Source of the DNA: Diphasiastrum complanatum
Lineage: Eukaryota > Streptophyta > Lycopodiopsida > Lycopodiales > Lycopodiaceae
Length of the DNA: 64,000 nucleotides
Reading direction: 5' to 3'
NCBI GenBank assembly: GCA_029204225.1
Contig: CM055106.1
Location: 47,190,633 to 47,254,632, forward strand
Positions 53,101 to 63,733 of the stretch are shown piece by piece (the first letter of the stretch is position 1; the number at the start of each line of letters is the position of its first letter). The notes under the pieces are model-generated. The model had not been told where the DNA came from. It saw nothing but the letters and a program-made list of their open reading frames with translations, and made no database searches. The translations under genes were made by a program, and so were the position numbers.

Positions 53101-53582
53101 AGCTACACATTCCCTTGAAGACACATGTTGAAGCTCCACCTCCTTTGCAATGACTCGCTCCCTCACAAAATGATATTGTATCTCAATATGCTTGCTTCTA
53201 GCATAGTTTTTGACAATAGAACTTTGATTAATCATAAGAATGATCTTCTTCCTAAGAATATACCTTCTTTCAATTTTCATGTAATGCTCAAAATAGAAAC
53301 AACCATAATTGATATAGAGAATAGTGTCCACTTGGGATGCTTCATTAATTCTTACATCAATTTTACATGTAAAAATGTGACTAGAACATGAAAAATCAAA
53401 TAGAATGTAAATGAGATGATTCCACCATGCTTGCAACTTTGAACTCTCTGGAAAAATACAGCAAACAAACAATAAATGTGAGTGATCAACTTTTGCTTGC
53501 ATGTCTCCTCCTCCTTTGTCCTTCGTTGCCATGTATCCACCATGATACTCCATGAATGAGCCTCCATCTTCATCTTGCCTCA
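53101..53582 (-). mobile_element. Copia RNase H end fragment and flank, antisense
   Basis: The minus strand encodes ARSKHIEIQYHFVRERVIAK followed by EVELQHVSS, the RNase H C-terminus of a copia element, near 53105-53205. The rest (53206-53582) is degenerate coding-like sequence that shares about 85 bp with 46769-46858. It meets the preceding sense RT fragment head to head at about 53101. Confidence 0.75.
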
Positions 53583-54147
53583 GATCAAGTCGAGTGCGAA
53601 CACAACCCACAAGGTATACTCCCGAGTCTGCATGTCTCTTGATACAGGAACCGACAACAGTCGAAGAGGCACTCAATCAACTAGACTCTGATCTCTGGAG
53701 AGAAGCTATGGATAGAGAGTATTCCTCTCTGATCAAGAACTAGATGTGGTCACTAGTCGAAGCTCCTATTGGCTGCAATATCATTGATTGCAAATGGATC
53801 TTCAAGGTCAAGTACAATGCTAATGGAGCAATTGATCAAAGGAAGGCAAGATTGGTAGCACGAGGATTCACTCAGATCCCCAACGTCGACTACAGTGAGA
53901 CTTTCTGTCCAGTAGTCAAGCATTCGTCGATCCGAGCCCTCCTATCATACGCTGCAGCTGCCGACCTCGAAGTGCATCAACTTTATGTACAAATAGCTTA
54001 TCAGAATGGAGTTATACAAGAAGACATCTACATGATCTAGCCTTAAGGATACTTTCTGAAAGGTATGAAGAATCATGTCTGTAAACTCCATAAGTCACTC
54101 TACGACTTGAAACAGTCTGCCAGAGCTTGGTTTCAGAGGATCAACAC
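53583..54147 (+). pseudogene. Second sense C1 RT segment
   Basis: It repeats 52200-52760 of the first sense copy: SSRVRTQPTRYTPESACLLI, EEALNQLDSDLWREAMDREY, KWIFKVKYNANGAIDQRKAR, VARGFTQIPNVDYSETFCPV and ADLEVHQLYVQIAYQNGVIQ, with the Asp of LDV changed to Tyr in this copy. TAG stops lie at 53742 and 54037 and TAA at 54043. It ends inside ARAWFQRIN at 54147, where the antisense copy starts. Confidence 0.88.
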
Positions 54148-57100
54148 TGAGAACAACATATGTTTCAAATCCTTAACCAAATTGGTATTGTTGCTAAAGA
54201 GCAACGTATCATCCACGTACAAGGAAATGATGATGAAGGATTGCTGCACTGACTTTGAATAAACGTTGCAATCAGCAGTGCTTGGTTTGAATCCATGTTC
54301 AATGAGGAACGTGTTGATCCTCTGAAACCAAGCCCTGGCAGACTTTTTCAAGCCGTACAGTGCCTTGTGGAGTTTACAGACACAATTTTTCATGCCTTCC
54401 AGAACGTATCCTTCGGGCTGGATCATGTAGATATCCTCTTGTATAACTCCATTTAGATAGGCTATTTGTACATCAAGTTGATGTACTTCGAGGTCGGCAA
54501 ATGCAACATAAGACAAGAGCATTTGGATCGACGAATGTTTGACGAGTGGACTAAAAGTCTCACTGTAGTCGACATTCGGGATCTGGGTGAATCCTTGTGC
54601 TACTAGTCTAGCCTTCCTTCGATCAATTGCTCCGTTGGCATTATATTTGATATTAAAGATCCATTTACAATCAATGATATTGCAGCCAATAGGAGCTTCA
54701 ACTAATGACCATGTCTAACTCTTGATCAGAGAGGAATACTCTCTGTCCATGGCTTCTCTCCAAAGATCAGAGTCTGGTTGGCTAAGTGTCTCTTTGACTG
54801 TCGTCGGTTCCTGCATTAAGAGACAAGCAGACTCAAGAGTATACCTTGTGGGCTGTGTGCGCACTCGGCTTGATCTTTAGGGAGGATTCTACTGATGAAC
54901 CGATCATGGGACTTGTTGCTGGGTAGCAGCAACATCTTCGTCTGATTTGCTGTCTTGAAATGGGTCGACAATATATATGCCTGAGCCAGAAGCTCGGACT
55001 GTCGTGTCAATGACAGGTGATGAAGGTTCTTCTTGAGCAATATCCTTGTCTTTGAGGTCGACGAACTGATCCTCGATAAAGACTGTATCCCAGCTATACA
55101 AGATCTACTGGGTATCAAGATTGTACAGCTTGTAAGTGTTATCAGACGAAGTATATCCGATCGAGATGGTCTTGAGACCTTGGAAGTCCAATTTCTTCCT
55201 TGTGTCCTTTGGGATCTGCATGTAGGCAATGCACCCAAACACTCTTAGGTTCTTCAAAGAAGGCTTAGAGCCTGTCCACACCTCATGGGGTGTCTTGTCT
55301 GAGAGGGCCTTGGTCGAACATCTGTCCTAGACGTAAGCTGTAGTGGAGACAGCTTCAGCCCAAAATCTCTTGGGCAACGATGCATGCGATAACATACATT
55401 TAGCATATTCGACCAGAGTACAGTTCTTTCTCTCAGCTAAGCCATTAGACTGAGGACTGTAAGGAGTGATGAAGTGTTGCTCAATGCCTTGGCTTTGGCA
55501 GTACTCCTTAAACTCGACAGAGATATATTCTTCACCGTTGTCTAACCTTAGGGCCTTGATCGTCCTTCCAGTCTCCTTTTGTGCATGCTCCTTGAAGATT
55601 CTGAAGCAGTTGAAGGCTTCTGATTTCTTCTTTATGAAGTACACCATAGTCCTTCTGGAAAATTCGTCAATAAAGGTTATAAAATACTTGGCGTCCTTCA
55701 GCGAAGGATTTTTCATCGAGCCACAAATATCTGAATGTACAACATCTAGCAATTCTCTAGCAACATGCTAATGGCTTGACTTAAATGGTTTCCTAGTCTG
55801 TTTACCAACTAGACAGTCTTGACAGATAGGTAACTCGACCTTTTCGCAAGGATAGTCGAGATCAAGAACAATAGATTTTCTAGACATTCATTGTACAACA
55901 ACATGATTTAAATGACCAAGTCTATAATGCCAAAGTAAACCTCTATTTGAATGAATTGAAGTACTGAGAGCTTGACTAGAGACAGAAAAGCAATGACTCA
56001 ACTTATAAAAGTATCCATGCCTCTTTCCAAGTGCTAGGATCCTACCTGTCCTATCAACTACTTTACACTGATCACATTCGAACTCTACTCTATGTCCTAG
56101 ATCTGTGATTCTGCTTATAGAGAGCAGATTCGCAGATAACTTTGGTACATATAGGACTTTAGAGAGTAGCTTACAATGATTATTTGCAAATCATAATCTT
56201 ACAGTGCCTTCACCAGCTTGTGTCCTATTGTCGCCAAGGTGAACGAATTTTTGAGTACTGTAAGGTGTATAGGACTCAAAACAGCCAATGAGGCTAGTCA
56301 TGTGCTGAGTGGCTCCAGAATCCAGGAACCAAGAACTGTCGCCAGATGTTCCTTGATGATTGGTCATGAAGGCATCATGATCCGCTTCTTGAATAGGCAA
56401 TGCAGCTTCTGCAGCTGCATTTGCCACTTGATTCAACTGCCCTTTGTTGTTGTTCTTTGCTTGAAGTATTCGGCAGTCTTGTATTTTATGGTTGTTTCGT
56501 TTGCAGTATCTGCGGAATAGCTTCTTCTTTGTCTGCGGATTCGATTGTTCCTTGTGTTGAGATAATTTCTGGTCTGGCTTTAATTGCTTGGGCCTTTCTT
56601 CTTCTTCTGCTTTGTCGTGCTCTTGTTGGTGTACAAGGCATGAGAATTAGCTGAGGAACTCGAGGCTTCGTTCCTTCGCGTGTCTTCCTACAACAACATA
56701 GTAATGACTCTCGAAAGAGTCAATTTTGGATGAGTCGTGATGATCATCACCCAGCTATCGTAAAAACTTGGCAAGCTTGTAAGCAGTTGGATCACTGCAT
56801 CTTGATCGTCTATGACAAATCTGACAGCGGCCATTTGTCTTAGCAGGTTCTTGAATTGATTAATGTGAATGGTTCTTACCATTTCTCATCTTGAGAGAGT
56901 AGAATTTCTTCCTGAGATGTAGCTTGGAAGCTATATCTCACACTTTGTATAGTGTGCTCAAGATGTCCCAGACTTCTTTCGATGTCTGAGCCTCAGATAC
57001 ATGGTCGATCTGGATATCCGTGATGTTGAGGATGATCAGCGCGAAAGCTTTTCCATTCTTCAGCTTCCATTTGATGATTGTCGCGTCGTCCGCTTCGGGT

Positions 57101-57391
57101 TTCTCTTCTGCACCTGTAACAACGTCGTACAATTATTTTGCCATTAGTACAGTTTTCATCTTAAATTTACACAGATGGTAATTGGCTCCATCAAGCTTGT
57201 CCATGACAGGACTGGCTTTCCCTTGGAAATCCATGTGGAAGAGTTAGTCTGAGTGATAGGAGAAACTATCAGTGACTTAAGTATGAAAATCTGATACTGA
57301 AAAATACAGAACAAGAAAACAATTACTCTATTGGCTAGTAGAGTCTTGTATTATGGAAGCTTATCAAGCTATGAAAATAGCTCTGATACCA
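54148..57391 (-). mobile_element. C1 copia internal region, antisense copy (PBS to RT)
   Basis: Read on the minus strand from 57391: PBS (rc 57380-57391, TGGTATCAGAGC), gag from ATG at about 57233 with TSKEVWDILSTLYKV, protease SSWFLDSGATQHMTSLIGCF at about 56310-56370, integrase LDVVHSDICGSMKNPSLKDA, LRLDNGEEYISVEF and GLAERKNCTLVEYAK (all three acids kept), and RT ADLEVHQLDVQIAYLNGVIQ to SLYVDDTLLFSNNTNLVKDL. It breaks off just after YVDD at 54148. It has stops and shifts (for example about 57100, 56940, 56690), but several positions that are TAG in the sense copy are Gln here. Confidence 0.9.
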
Positions 57392-58502
57392 TGTTGGAGA
57401 GAGGGAGATGAACGAGTTGAGAAAAAGGTGTCGTATGTTAGAAATGAAAAATGAGCTCAAAGAGGTAAGACGAACACGAACGAGAGATGAACTTGAATAG
57501 AAAATGTTTGTGCAGCGAAACGAGCTATACGACTCTCTCCGTAAGCATGACTATGCCTATCAGAACAAACAAAATGGTAGTGATGGGAATCACAGTCATT
57601 CTTGATTACATAGCCAAACTTTAATAAATGAATGAAGCTCCAGAAGAATGGTTTGTCGCGAATAGTAAGACAAACTACTCGTCACGAATGATTTACAAAG
57701 AGCTAGACAGTGCTCAACTGATAATTAATCGCGAATGATTCTTGAAAGACAAGACTAAATGTTAGTCATCTATTACTAGAAAGAACAACTAGAAAGTTCA
57801 GACAGAATGAATGATAAGCATAGCAATATTAACATAGATCTGAACGCAGAACAAAGAATTGTATCAGATTAAGTATATCATGTATACATGTCAATAATGC
57901 GGTAGAGAACAAGACAATAGCGGACAAAACCACATGCCCTATGAAGCTTATACAATATGTAAAGGAATGAAACCTTATTGCTAACAATCAAGAATCAATT
58001 GGCAAGGCATCTACTTCGTCTCATTCATCATTCACCTGAATACACAACTGGTATCCAGTATATATACATTATATTACAGGTGTGTGGAAAGTACAGAGTG
58101 GATGTGCTGTCTGTAAGAGATCGTGGATGGCTGCAGTCGTTGTCCAATCTGTTAGCGCAGCTGCATGGGGTGAGCATGAAAAGGGAAAACGTTAGTAGTG
58201 TTGAAGTGATCATCGGTGATGACAATGCAAAAAGTGCGTTACTCTTACGAGTAGGCTTAGAATTAGATTTACAGGGTGCCTTTGCTTTTAGGGCACCTTT
58301 GGCATTCTGTAAGATAGTGTCCCCTTTTTGCTTGTCACCATAACATGTGTAAAAACACAATGTTGCGATTCTTTTGTCTTTTCTTCATCTATGCGAATTT
58401 GCGTGTAAATATGCAGACTGTGCGACAACATTAGTAAATATGCAACATGAATGGAGGCAAATTAAAATGGGATTTAAGGAGGGTAGAGGGAATAATCCAA
58501 CA
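57392..58502 (-). repeat. C1 copia LTR, antisense, complete
   Basis: It runs from TGTTGGAGAGAGGGAG to AATAATCCAACA, 1111 bp, next to the PBS at 57380-57391, so it is the 5' LTR of the antisense copy. Its outer end is joined directly to sense C1 RNase H sequence at 58503. Confidence 0.95.
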
Positions 58503-59121
58503 AGCTCACTCAACCAATATATGACTAATCCTGGAATTACCCATTGGAAGGCTCTCATAAGAGTCATGAGGTATATTCGAGCTACCATGGACCAGTGCAT
58601 CTGCTATGGAGATGTCAGCAATGACAATCTTCATCAGCTCAGTGGATATTCTGATGCAAGCTGGAGAGGAGATGTAGACAATTGTAAGTCCACATCTGGA
58701 TTTACATTCTTCTTCAACGACGGTCCTTACTCATGGAACAGTCGTAAGAAAACCTCTATCGCTCTTTCTTCTACAAAAGCAAAATACATTGCTGCTTCTC
58801 ATCTATTAAAGAAGCATTTTGGTTGAGAAATTTAATGTCAGACATTAATTTGTATCAGTACAACCCTACAACCATATTTTGTGATAATCAGAGTGCTATT
58901 ACCTTATCGGGCAATCCTAGAATCCACTCTAGGAGTAAGCACATTGAAATCAAATATCACTATATCGGGGGCAAGGTTCTCAACAAGGAGGTAAGGTTAA
59001 CGTACTATAGAACGCAGGACATGGTTGCTAATATATTCACGAAGGCATTACGTGTTAATGCACACAAAAAATTTTGTGCATTGCTTAGTCTGAAGATCAA
59101 GGCATTAACGGATCCAGATTG
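58503..59121 (+). pseudogene. C1 copia RNase H (sense)
   Basis: The frame encodes ALIRVMRYIRATMDQCICYG, LSGYSDASWRGDVDNCKSTS (the RNase H Asp), ALSSTKAKYIAASHLLKKHF (where AEY is normal, here AKY) and, after a one-base shift near 58824, IFCDNQSAITLSGNPRIHSR, SKHIEIKYHYIGGKVLNKEV and DMVANIFTKAL. It starts abruptly at the LTR outer end and runs to the polypurine tract. The conserved Glu of AEY is Lys here. Confidence 0.9.
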
Positions 59122-59129
59122 AGAGGGGG
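59121..59129 (+). promoter_or_regulatory. Polypurine tract of C1 copia
   Basis: GAGAGGGGG directly precedes the LTR start TGTTGGATTC. Confidence 0.85.
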
Positions 59130-60266
59130 TGTTGGATTCATCTCCTCTACTCTCCTAAATCCTATTTTAATCTGCCTCCATTCATGCTGCATTTTTACTC
59201 ATGTTGTCACATAGTCTACATATTTATATGTAAAATAAGACAGGAAAAAAACGCGACTGTCTGCATAAATACAAGTAAATTTCCACAGGCAAAAAAAGCA
59301 AAACAGACGACACTGTGTCTTTACACATGATTTGTGACAGGCAAAAAAGACAACACTGCCCTACAAATGCCGAAGGTGCCCTAATGGAAAAGCGAAAGCA
59401 CCTTGTAAATCAAATTCTAAGGCATTTGTCAAAGTGTCACATTTTTTGCATCTTCACCAACGTTCATTTCAACAAAGGCTGATGTTGCGGCCTTCTCAAG
59501 TTCATCTCATGCACTGTGCAATCAGATTTGACAACGACAGCAGCCACCAACGATCTCCCACAGACAACACATCCACTTTGTACTTTCTTCATCTACACAC
59601 CTGTAACATTATGTATATATATTGGATACCATCTGCATATTCAACGTGTAATTGCATGTGTATAAAATATAGCATGTATCAGAAGCATATCAGAGATAGA
59701 CGAAGTAGATGCTTTCGCGCATCGATTATTTGTATTGTCAGTAATAGGTTTATTCTTTTTTAAAGATTGGATTAGTTTTGTGAAGCATGCAGTTTCGTCC
59801 GCTATCGTCTTGTGCTCACATGCATTATTGACCTGTATATTTTGCTAAACTTCATCTGATACAGCTCTGTTTGTTCTGCATTTAGATTTGTGTCAATATT
59901 GCTATGCTTTTCTACATTCTGTCTGACTCTCTTGTTGCTTAATCTGGTAGTATGTTCTTAGTGAATTATTATTAGTCTAGTTGTTCGCGACTAATATTTA
60001 GTCTTGTCTTTCATGACTAATTTGCGACTGACAACCAGTCTAGCTATTCATAACAAATTATCATTTTGATGTCTTCATGCTTAATGTTTGGCTACGTAAT
60101 CAGATCGAATGTAGTTTCTATCACTAATGTTCTGTTTGAGTCTAATAGGCGTAGTCATGCTTAGGAAAAAAGTGAGATCGCTCATTCCGCTGTGCACAAA
60201 CACTTTTCATTCGTGTTCATTTATTTTCAAGCTATTTTTCGTCAGACACATCTTCTTTTCCCAACA
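59130..60266 (+). repeat. C1 copia 3' LTR, complete
   Basis: 1137 bp from TGTTGGATTCATCTCC to CTTTTCCCAACA, preceded by the polypurine tract. It is the best-defined member of the family and the reverse complement of the LTRs at 15064, 41089 and 57392. The flank AAGAA (60267-60271) has no visible partner because the 5' LTR is truncated. Confidence 0.95.
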
Positions 60267-60569
60267 AAGAATCCTTAAAAAAAAGGGACATGAAATCCTC
60301 TACAGCACCGTCTAAGGTCTACATGGTTGTCATGGACAATGTGACATTCCTAAAAGATCGGCCGAAAGGAGCTCTAGAGATTCAGTCGATCTCTGAAGTT
60401 TTTTTATCTCCCTCAGCCAACAGACTTGCTTCTTACCACGTCGCCGGCCAGTATTAGGGGGGGCATGGCCATGGGAAGGCTATATAGAAGTAAAGACACG
60501 GGCAGTGGATTTGGTCCTAGTCATCATGATTAGATATAAAAAAAACTTCAAAACAAAACTCAAATTTTG

Positions 60570-60799
60570 ATATCGAAACCAAGTGCAGAGTAAGGACACA
60601 AAAACATTTGCGAAAGAAAGGCGCTTGAAATCGATACCGGGATTGAATATCGGTTTCAAACACAGGTTTACACAACAAGAATAAAAAGAAACAATTTTTG
60701 CATTCGAAAGTAATATTGGAGATATCGCGGTATCAATCTCGAGCGCGGGTGGAAATGGTGGATATGAGAAGGCAAATAGACGTGCTTGAGAGCGATATT
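60570..60799. repeat. Left hairpin-motif array of module X
   Basis: Motif copies are ATATCGAAACCAAGTGC (60570), GCGCTTGAAATCGATACC (60621), ATATCGGTTTCAAACAC (60647), a degenerate GCATTCGAAAGTAATATT (60700), GGTATCAATCTCGAGCGC (60729) and GTGCTTGAGAGCGATATT (60782). They alternate in orientation, giving three units of 69-72 bp that start 77 and 82 bp apart. Confidence 0.75.
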
Positions 60800-60849
60800 G
60801 GGAGGAAAAAGTGAAAATTTGTGACGAAAATTGATAATTCTGTGGAGGT

Positions 60850-61123
60850 ATTTAGAAAAAAAAATTCACACATGTGGAAAATGGCCCAGGACATGTGGCA
60901 TTATTTCAATGGTCCACGTGTCCATCCGTACATATTATTATGACTCATTGATGAGGGCCACGTGGGGTCGCGGACAAGTGCACCAATAAGCGAACAATAC
61001 GTGTTATTCCACATGTGACAGTTGTCGCATCAATCATTATTTGTACAAAGAAATATTCTCAGCCAATCACACAACAACATGTGTTCTATCAATCCGTTTC
61101 CACGGGTAATTCTTTCTATAAAT
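60850..61123. promoter_or_regulatory. Promoter-like core of module X
   Basis: CACATGTG or CACGTG-type sites occur about six times (near 60868, 60893, 60923, 60958, 61012, 61078). CCAAT lies at 61063-61067 and TATAAAT at 61117-61123 pointing right; CTAAATACC (rc near 60848-60856) could serve leftward transcription. The second copy (33560-33780) keeps several ACGT/CATGTG sites and a CCAAT. ACGT cores and CCAAT boxes are typical plant promoter elements; the role here is inferred. Confidence 0.55.
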
Positions 61124-61173
61124 TCATCATTTCCAGCATGGATTTTCAAGAGAATTTTTAAGATTTATGCGCC

Positions 61174-61406
61174 TGATATCAATTTGAAGCGCACTGTTTC
61201 TATTGTTTGCCCTCCGTTCGTACCTTCACGCTTGAAATTGATATTACTTTTTCGGATATCGCTCTCAAGCGTGCTTTCTGTCTCTAATTTTCTCTAGCCA
61301 TGTACCCGCACTCAAAACCGATACTTGGTTCTTTGATATTTGTCCCGAGTGCATAGTGCGTTGTAGTTTGATTTTATCTACCATTTTGCACTTGAGACCG
61401 ATATCC
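61174..61406. repeat. Right hairpin-motif array of module X
   Basis: Three 72-bp units start at 61174, 61254 and 61335. Each begins with an inverted motif (for example GGATATCGCTCTCAAGCG) and ends with a direct motif (for example GCACTTGAGACCGATATC), and the arms of a unit match at about 12-15 of 17 bases. The array lies between the TATA box and the ATG at 61462, so it would form the 5' leader of a rightward transcript. Confidence 0.8.
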
Positions 61407-61461
61407 AATCCTTGACTTTATAAGTTTTTCAAAATCTTTTTTTCTGTGTTTTTTTGTTGAA

Positions 61462-61755
61462 ATGTCTAATTTTGATTCCAGTCTGCTATATGTTTTTCTT
61501 GAATTAGGTACTAGTGACAATATAGAGTATTTCAAGTCACTTTTTTTCTCTTTTCTTTTTGTTCTTCCTAGAGTAGAAGCATTTTCTGAAATTTATCTCA
61601 GATTTAAGTCTCTACTCAATACTCTTTTATTCAAATCTAAGAATAAGGACATGATTCATTATCAAGACTTGGTGACCCTTGACAGGGGCATAGTTATAAA
61701 GCTAAACTTGACAAAATGTTTACCAAGTTGCATAATGATTCAAATATGTAGATGA
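61462..61755 (+). CDS. Unrecognised ORF downstream of module X
   Basis: ATG at 61462. 97 codons (MSNFDSSLLYVFLELGTSDN, VEAFSEIYLRFKSLLNTLLF, LDRGIVIKLNLTKCLPSC). GTACTAGTG...CTTCCTAG inside it (61507-61571) has the look of a short intron with a pyrimidine tract, so the start may be spliced. It lies where a transcript from module X would begin coding. No family recognised. Confidence 0.35.
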   Translation: MSNFDSSLLYVFLELGTSDNIEYFKSLFFSFLFVLPRVEAFSEIYLRFKSLLNTLLFKSKNKDMIHYQDLVTLDRGIVIKLNLTKCLPSCIMIQICR

Positions 61756-62464
61756 TTGTCAAATACACAATAAAAAAATGTAGATTTGTAGAGTTTCAGT
61801 GTGCATTTGTTATTTTTCTTTTGTTAAATATTTCTAACAATTCGGACGCTGCTCCTCCTACTTCTGAAGCTGCTTGTTCCAACGGTACAAAATCTGACAA
61901 GTCCAAGCCTGTAGATATAAAAAAAAATTTATTGATATGAGCGTTAGTTTAAATGATTGTACAGATTTTGATCATGCTTGAAATGGGGAATCATTTATAG
62001 GCCCTAGAACTACCACTATCCTTTCTCTTTCTGATAAATCTCTAATCACATTGCCTACTTATAATATAGATAATAAATATTTTTTGACACTATCGGATAT
62101 ATCAGATCTTTTTTATTTCATAGAGGCTGAGACTCTTAGCATTTTGAACAAAAAGCTTCATGAATTTTTAGATATAATGCTGATGATTTTCTCCCTAGTG
62201 TTGATGATGTAAATAAAAATGGGTTTTATGCAGGGAAAGATTGCTTGAAAATGTCTGTGGAGGAAATGCGCCAAAAAGAAGATGATATTCCTTTTGAAGA
62301 GGAGTTCCTCAGATTTCAAAGTCAGCTTGGTTTTCCAAAATCAATGTCTATTCACCAACCTTATTGACATCGAAAGGTGGACATAATATTGATGGAAAGA
62401 CAATAATCGAGGAAGATAAAGCCGAATGCATAAGTTTTGTATCTTATCTTGTACTAGTAGATTG
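61756..62464 (+). pseudogene. Coding-like fragments between unrecognised exons
   Basis: Broken frames include SNNSDAAPPTSEAACSNGTK (61840-61900) and NKNGFYAGKDCLKMSVEEMR, then PFEEEFLRFQSQLGFPKSM (about 62210-62350). They are codon-like and separated by stops, consistent with exons or decay of one gene on the + strand. No domain recognised. Confidence 0.3.
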
Positions 62465-62514
62465 GTAATGTTAGATTTTATACTCGAGCTTATTTTGTAT
62501 TTTTTTCATTTCAG

Positions 62515-63054
62515 AAAATAATTTTCCTTGATGATTTTGCAATTCGTCGAGGAGGGCACAGATCTTCTGCTGGAGAATTTTCAAGAGATCGTGCACTCGG
62601 GCATTATCTGAAGGTCTTCAACTATAATGAATTAAGTGTTGCCCATTCAAAGTTTCATCAACATGGTGATACAATGATTATGGCAATCAAGGCACTTTCT
62701 CATTCTTTTGGAGGACATAATTTTAATAGGGTGCATAAAATAATTTTTGTTAAGAAAACTATTACACTTAAAATATTAGGATATGGACCAATGAATTCCA
62801 TGCTCAGATCATCTCATATCACATTGTATATTGCGTATGTTGATCTGAGTAAGCATGAAAACTATGAGCTCTTGGATCCATATGAAAGAAGGAAACTGTT
62901 GCATGACTCTAAATTGCAACTTTCATTAAAAAAAAAGTGTCGAAAGCAGAGTAGATATTGGAGAACTAGACTTTGTAATATTTTTCACTTAATATACAAA
63001 ATTTCTTTGTATGTCTATTGTCTATTGGCTTGTATAAATTTGCATGTTTTTTGA
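62515..63054 (+). CDS. Unrecognised exon of about 180 codons
   Basis: The frame opens at a TTTCATTTCAG acceptor (intron 62465-62514, GT-AG, only 50 bp). It reads IIFLDDFAIRRGGHRSSAGE, YLKVFNYNELSVAHSKFHQH, HSFGGHNFNRVHKIIFVKKT, SSHITLYIAYVDLSKHENYE and LLDPYERRKLLHDSKLQL, then becomes Lys-rich and hydrophobic. It has the composition of a real protein, but I recognise no family. It may belong to the same gene as the pieces from 61462. Confidence 0.4.
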   Translation, partial: KIIFLDDFAIRRGGHRSSAGEFSRDRALGHYLKVFNYNELSVAHSKFHQHGDTMIMAIKALSHSFGGHNFNRVHKIIFVKKTITLKILGYGPMNSMLRSSHITLYIAYVDLSKHENYELLDPYERRKLLHDSKLQLSLKKKCRKQSRYWRTRLCNIFHLIYKISLYVYCLLACINLHVF

Positions 63055-63637
63055 GATTTTCTATAATCCATCGATTTTGTATTATGACGAATTTGGATTC
63101 TTTTGTAAAATCATTAGAAAAGTTGCAATATATAGTTGTTCTTTGTGCTAGTTCCACCATGTTGTGTACTTTTATGAAATGCCACTCTTGCTTGCCAATG
63201 CGATTTTTCCATTCCTTGTGATGACCGTATGCTAAGACTTCTACTATTTCTTGCAAAAAATGTCAAATGATGCCGTAATATGTCCTGCATGTCATAAATA
63301 CAATATCTAAATCAGTACCAAAAGTATCTAAATTAATTTCACATATTTGTCTATAATAGTGTAATATCAAAATCTTACCATATAATGTGATCTACACCCC
63401 ATGCACTTCGAACTACATCCACAAATTCACTGGTTGTTTTTTGTATCATTTGTACATCATTTTATCTCTTCTCAAGTATTTCACCATCTTGTCTAATTTT
63501 CTCCAAACTTCTACTTTGTGTAGACGAGTAAAACCTTCTTCTTCAAAATCTTGAGTTGCAACTATTATCTTTTTCCAAACCGAGTATTGAATCTTGGATT
63601 CTCTACCAGAGTATTTCGATAAAAATCTACGAGCATT

Positions 63638-63733
<96 letters not shown>

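Larger units (their letters stand above)
60267..61461. repeat. Module X, complete copy
   Basis: The reverse complement of 60267-61195 aligns with 33470-34350. From left to right it contains a conserved block (GAGCTCTAGAGATTCAGTCG, ATCTCCCTCAGCCAAC), three motif-pair units at 60570-60799, a core with CACATGTG and CCACGTG sites (60860-61090), CCAAT (61063) and TATAAAT (61117-61123), then three further units at 61174-61406. The motif is GCGCTTGARACCGATAT, mostly in inverted pairs about 36 bp apart. The left edge is broken by the C1 LTR. The element class is unknown. Confidence 0.75.

Noticed and set aside
53095-53676. Single 193-codon protein on the minus strand
   Set aside because: It is a fusion of an RNase H end, degenerate flank and antisense C1 linker; a chance open frame over several fragments.
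60850-61123. Module X as an ordinary LTR
   Set aside because: No TG..CA borders, PBS or PPT at its edges, and the two copies are inverted with unrelated internal sequence between them.
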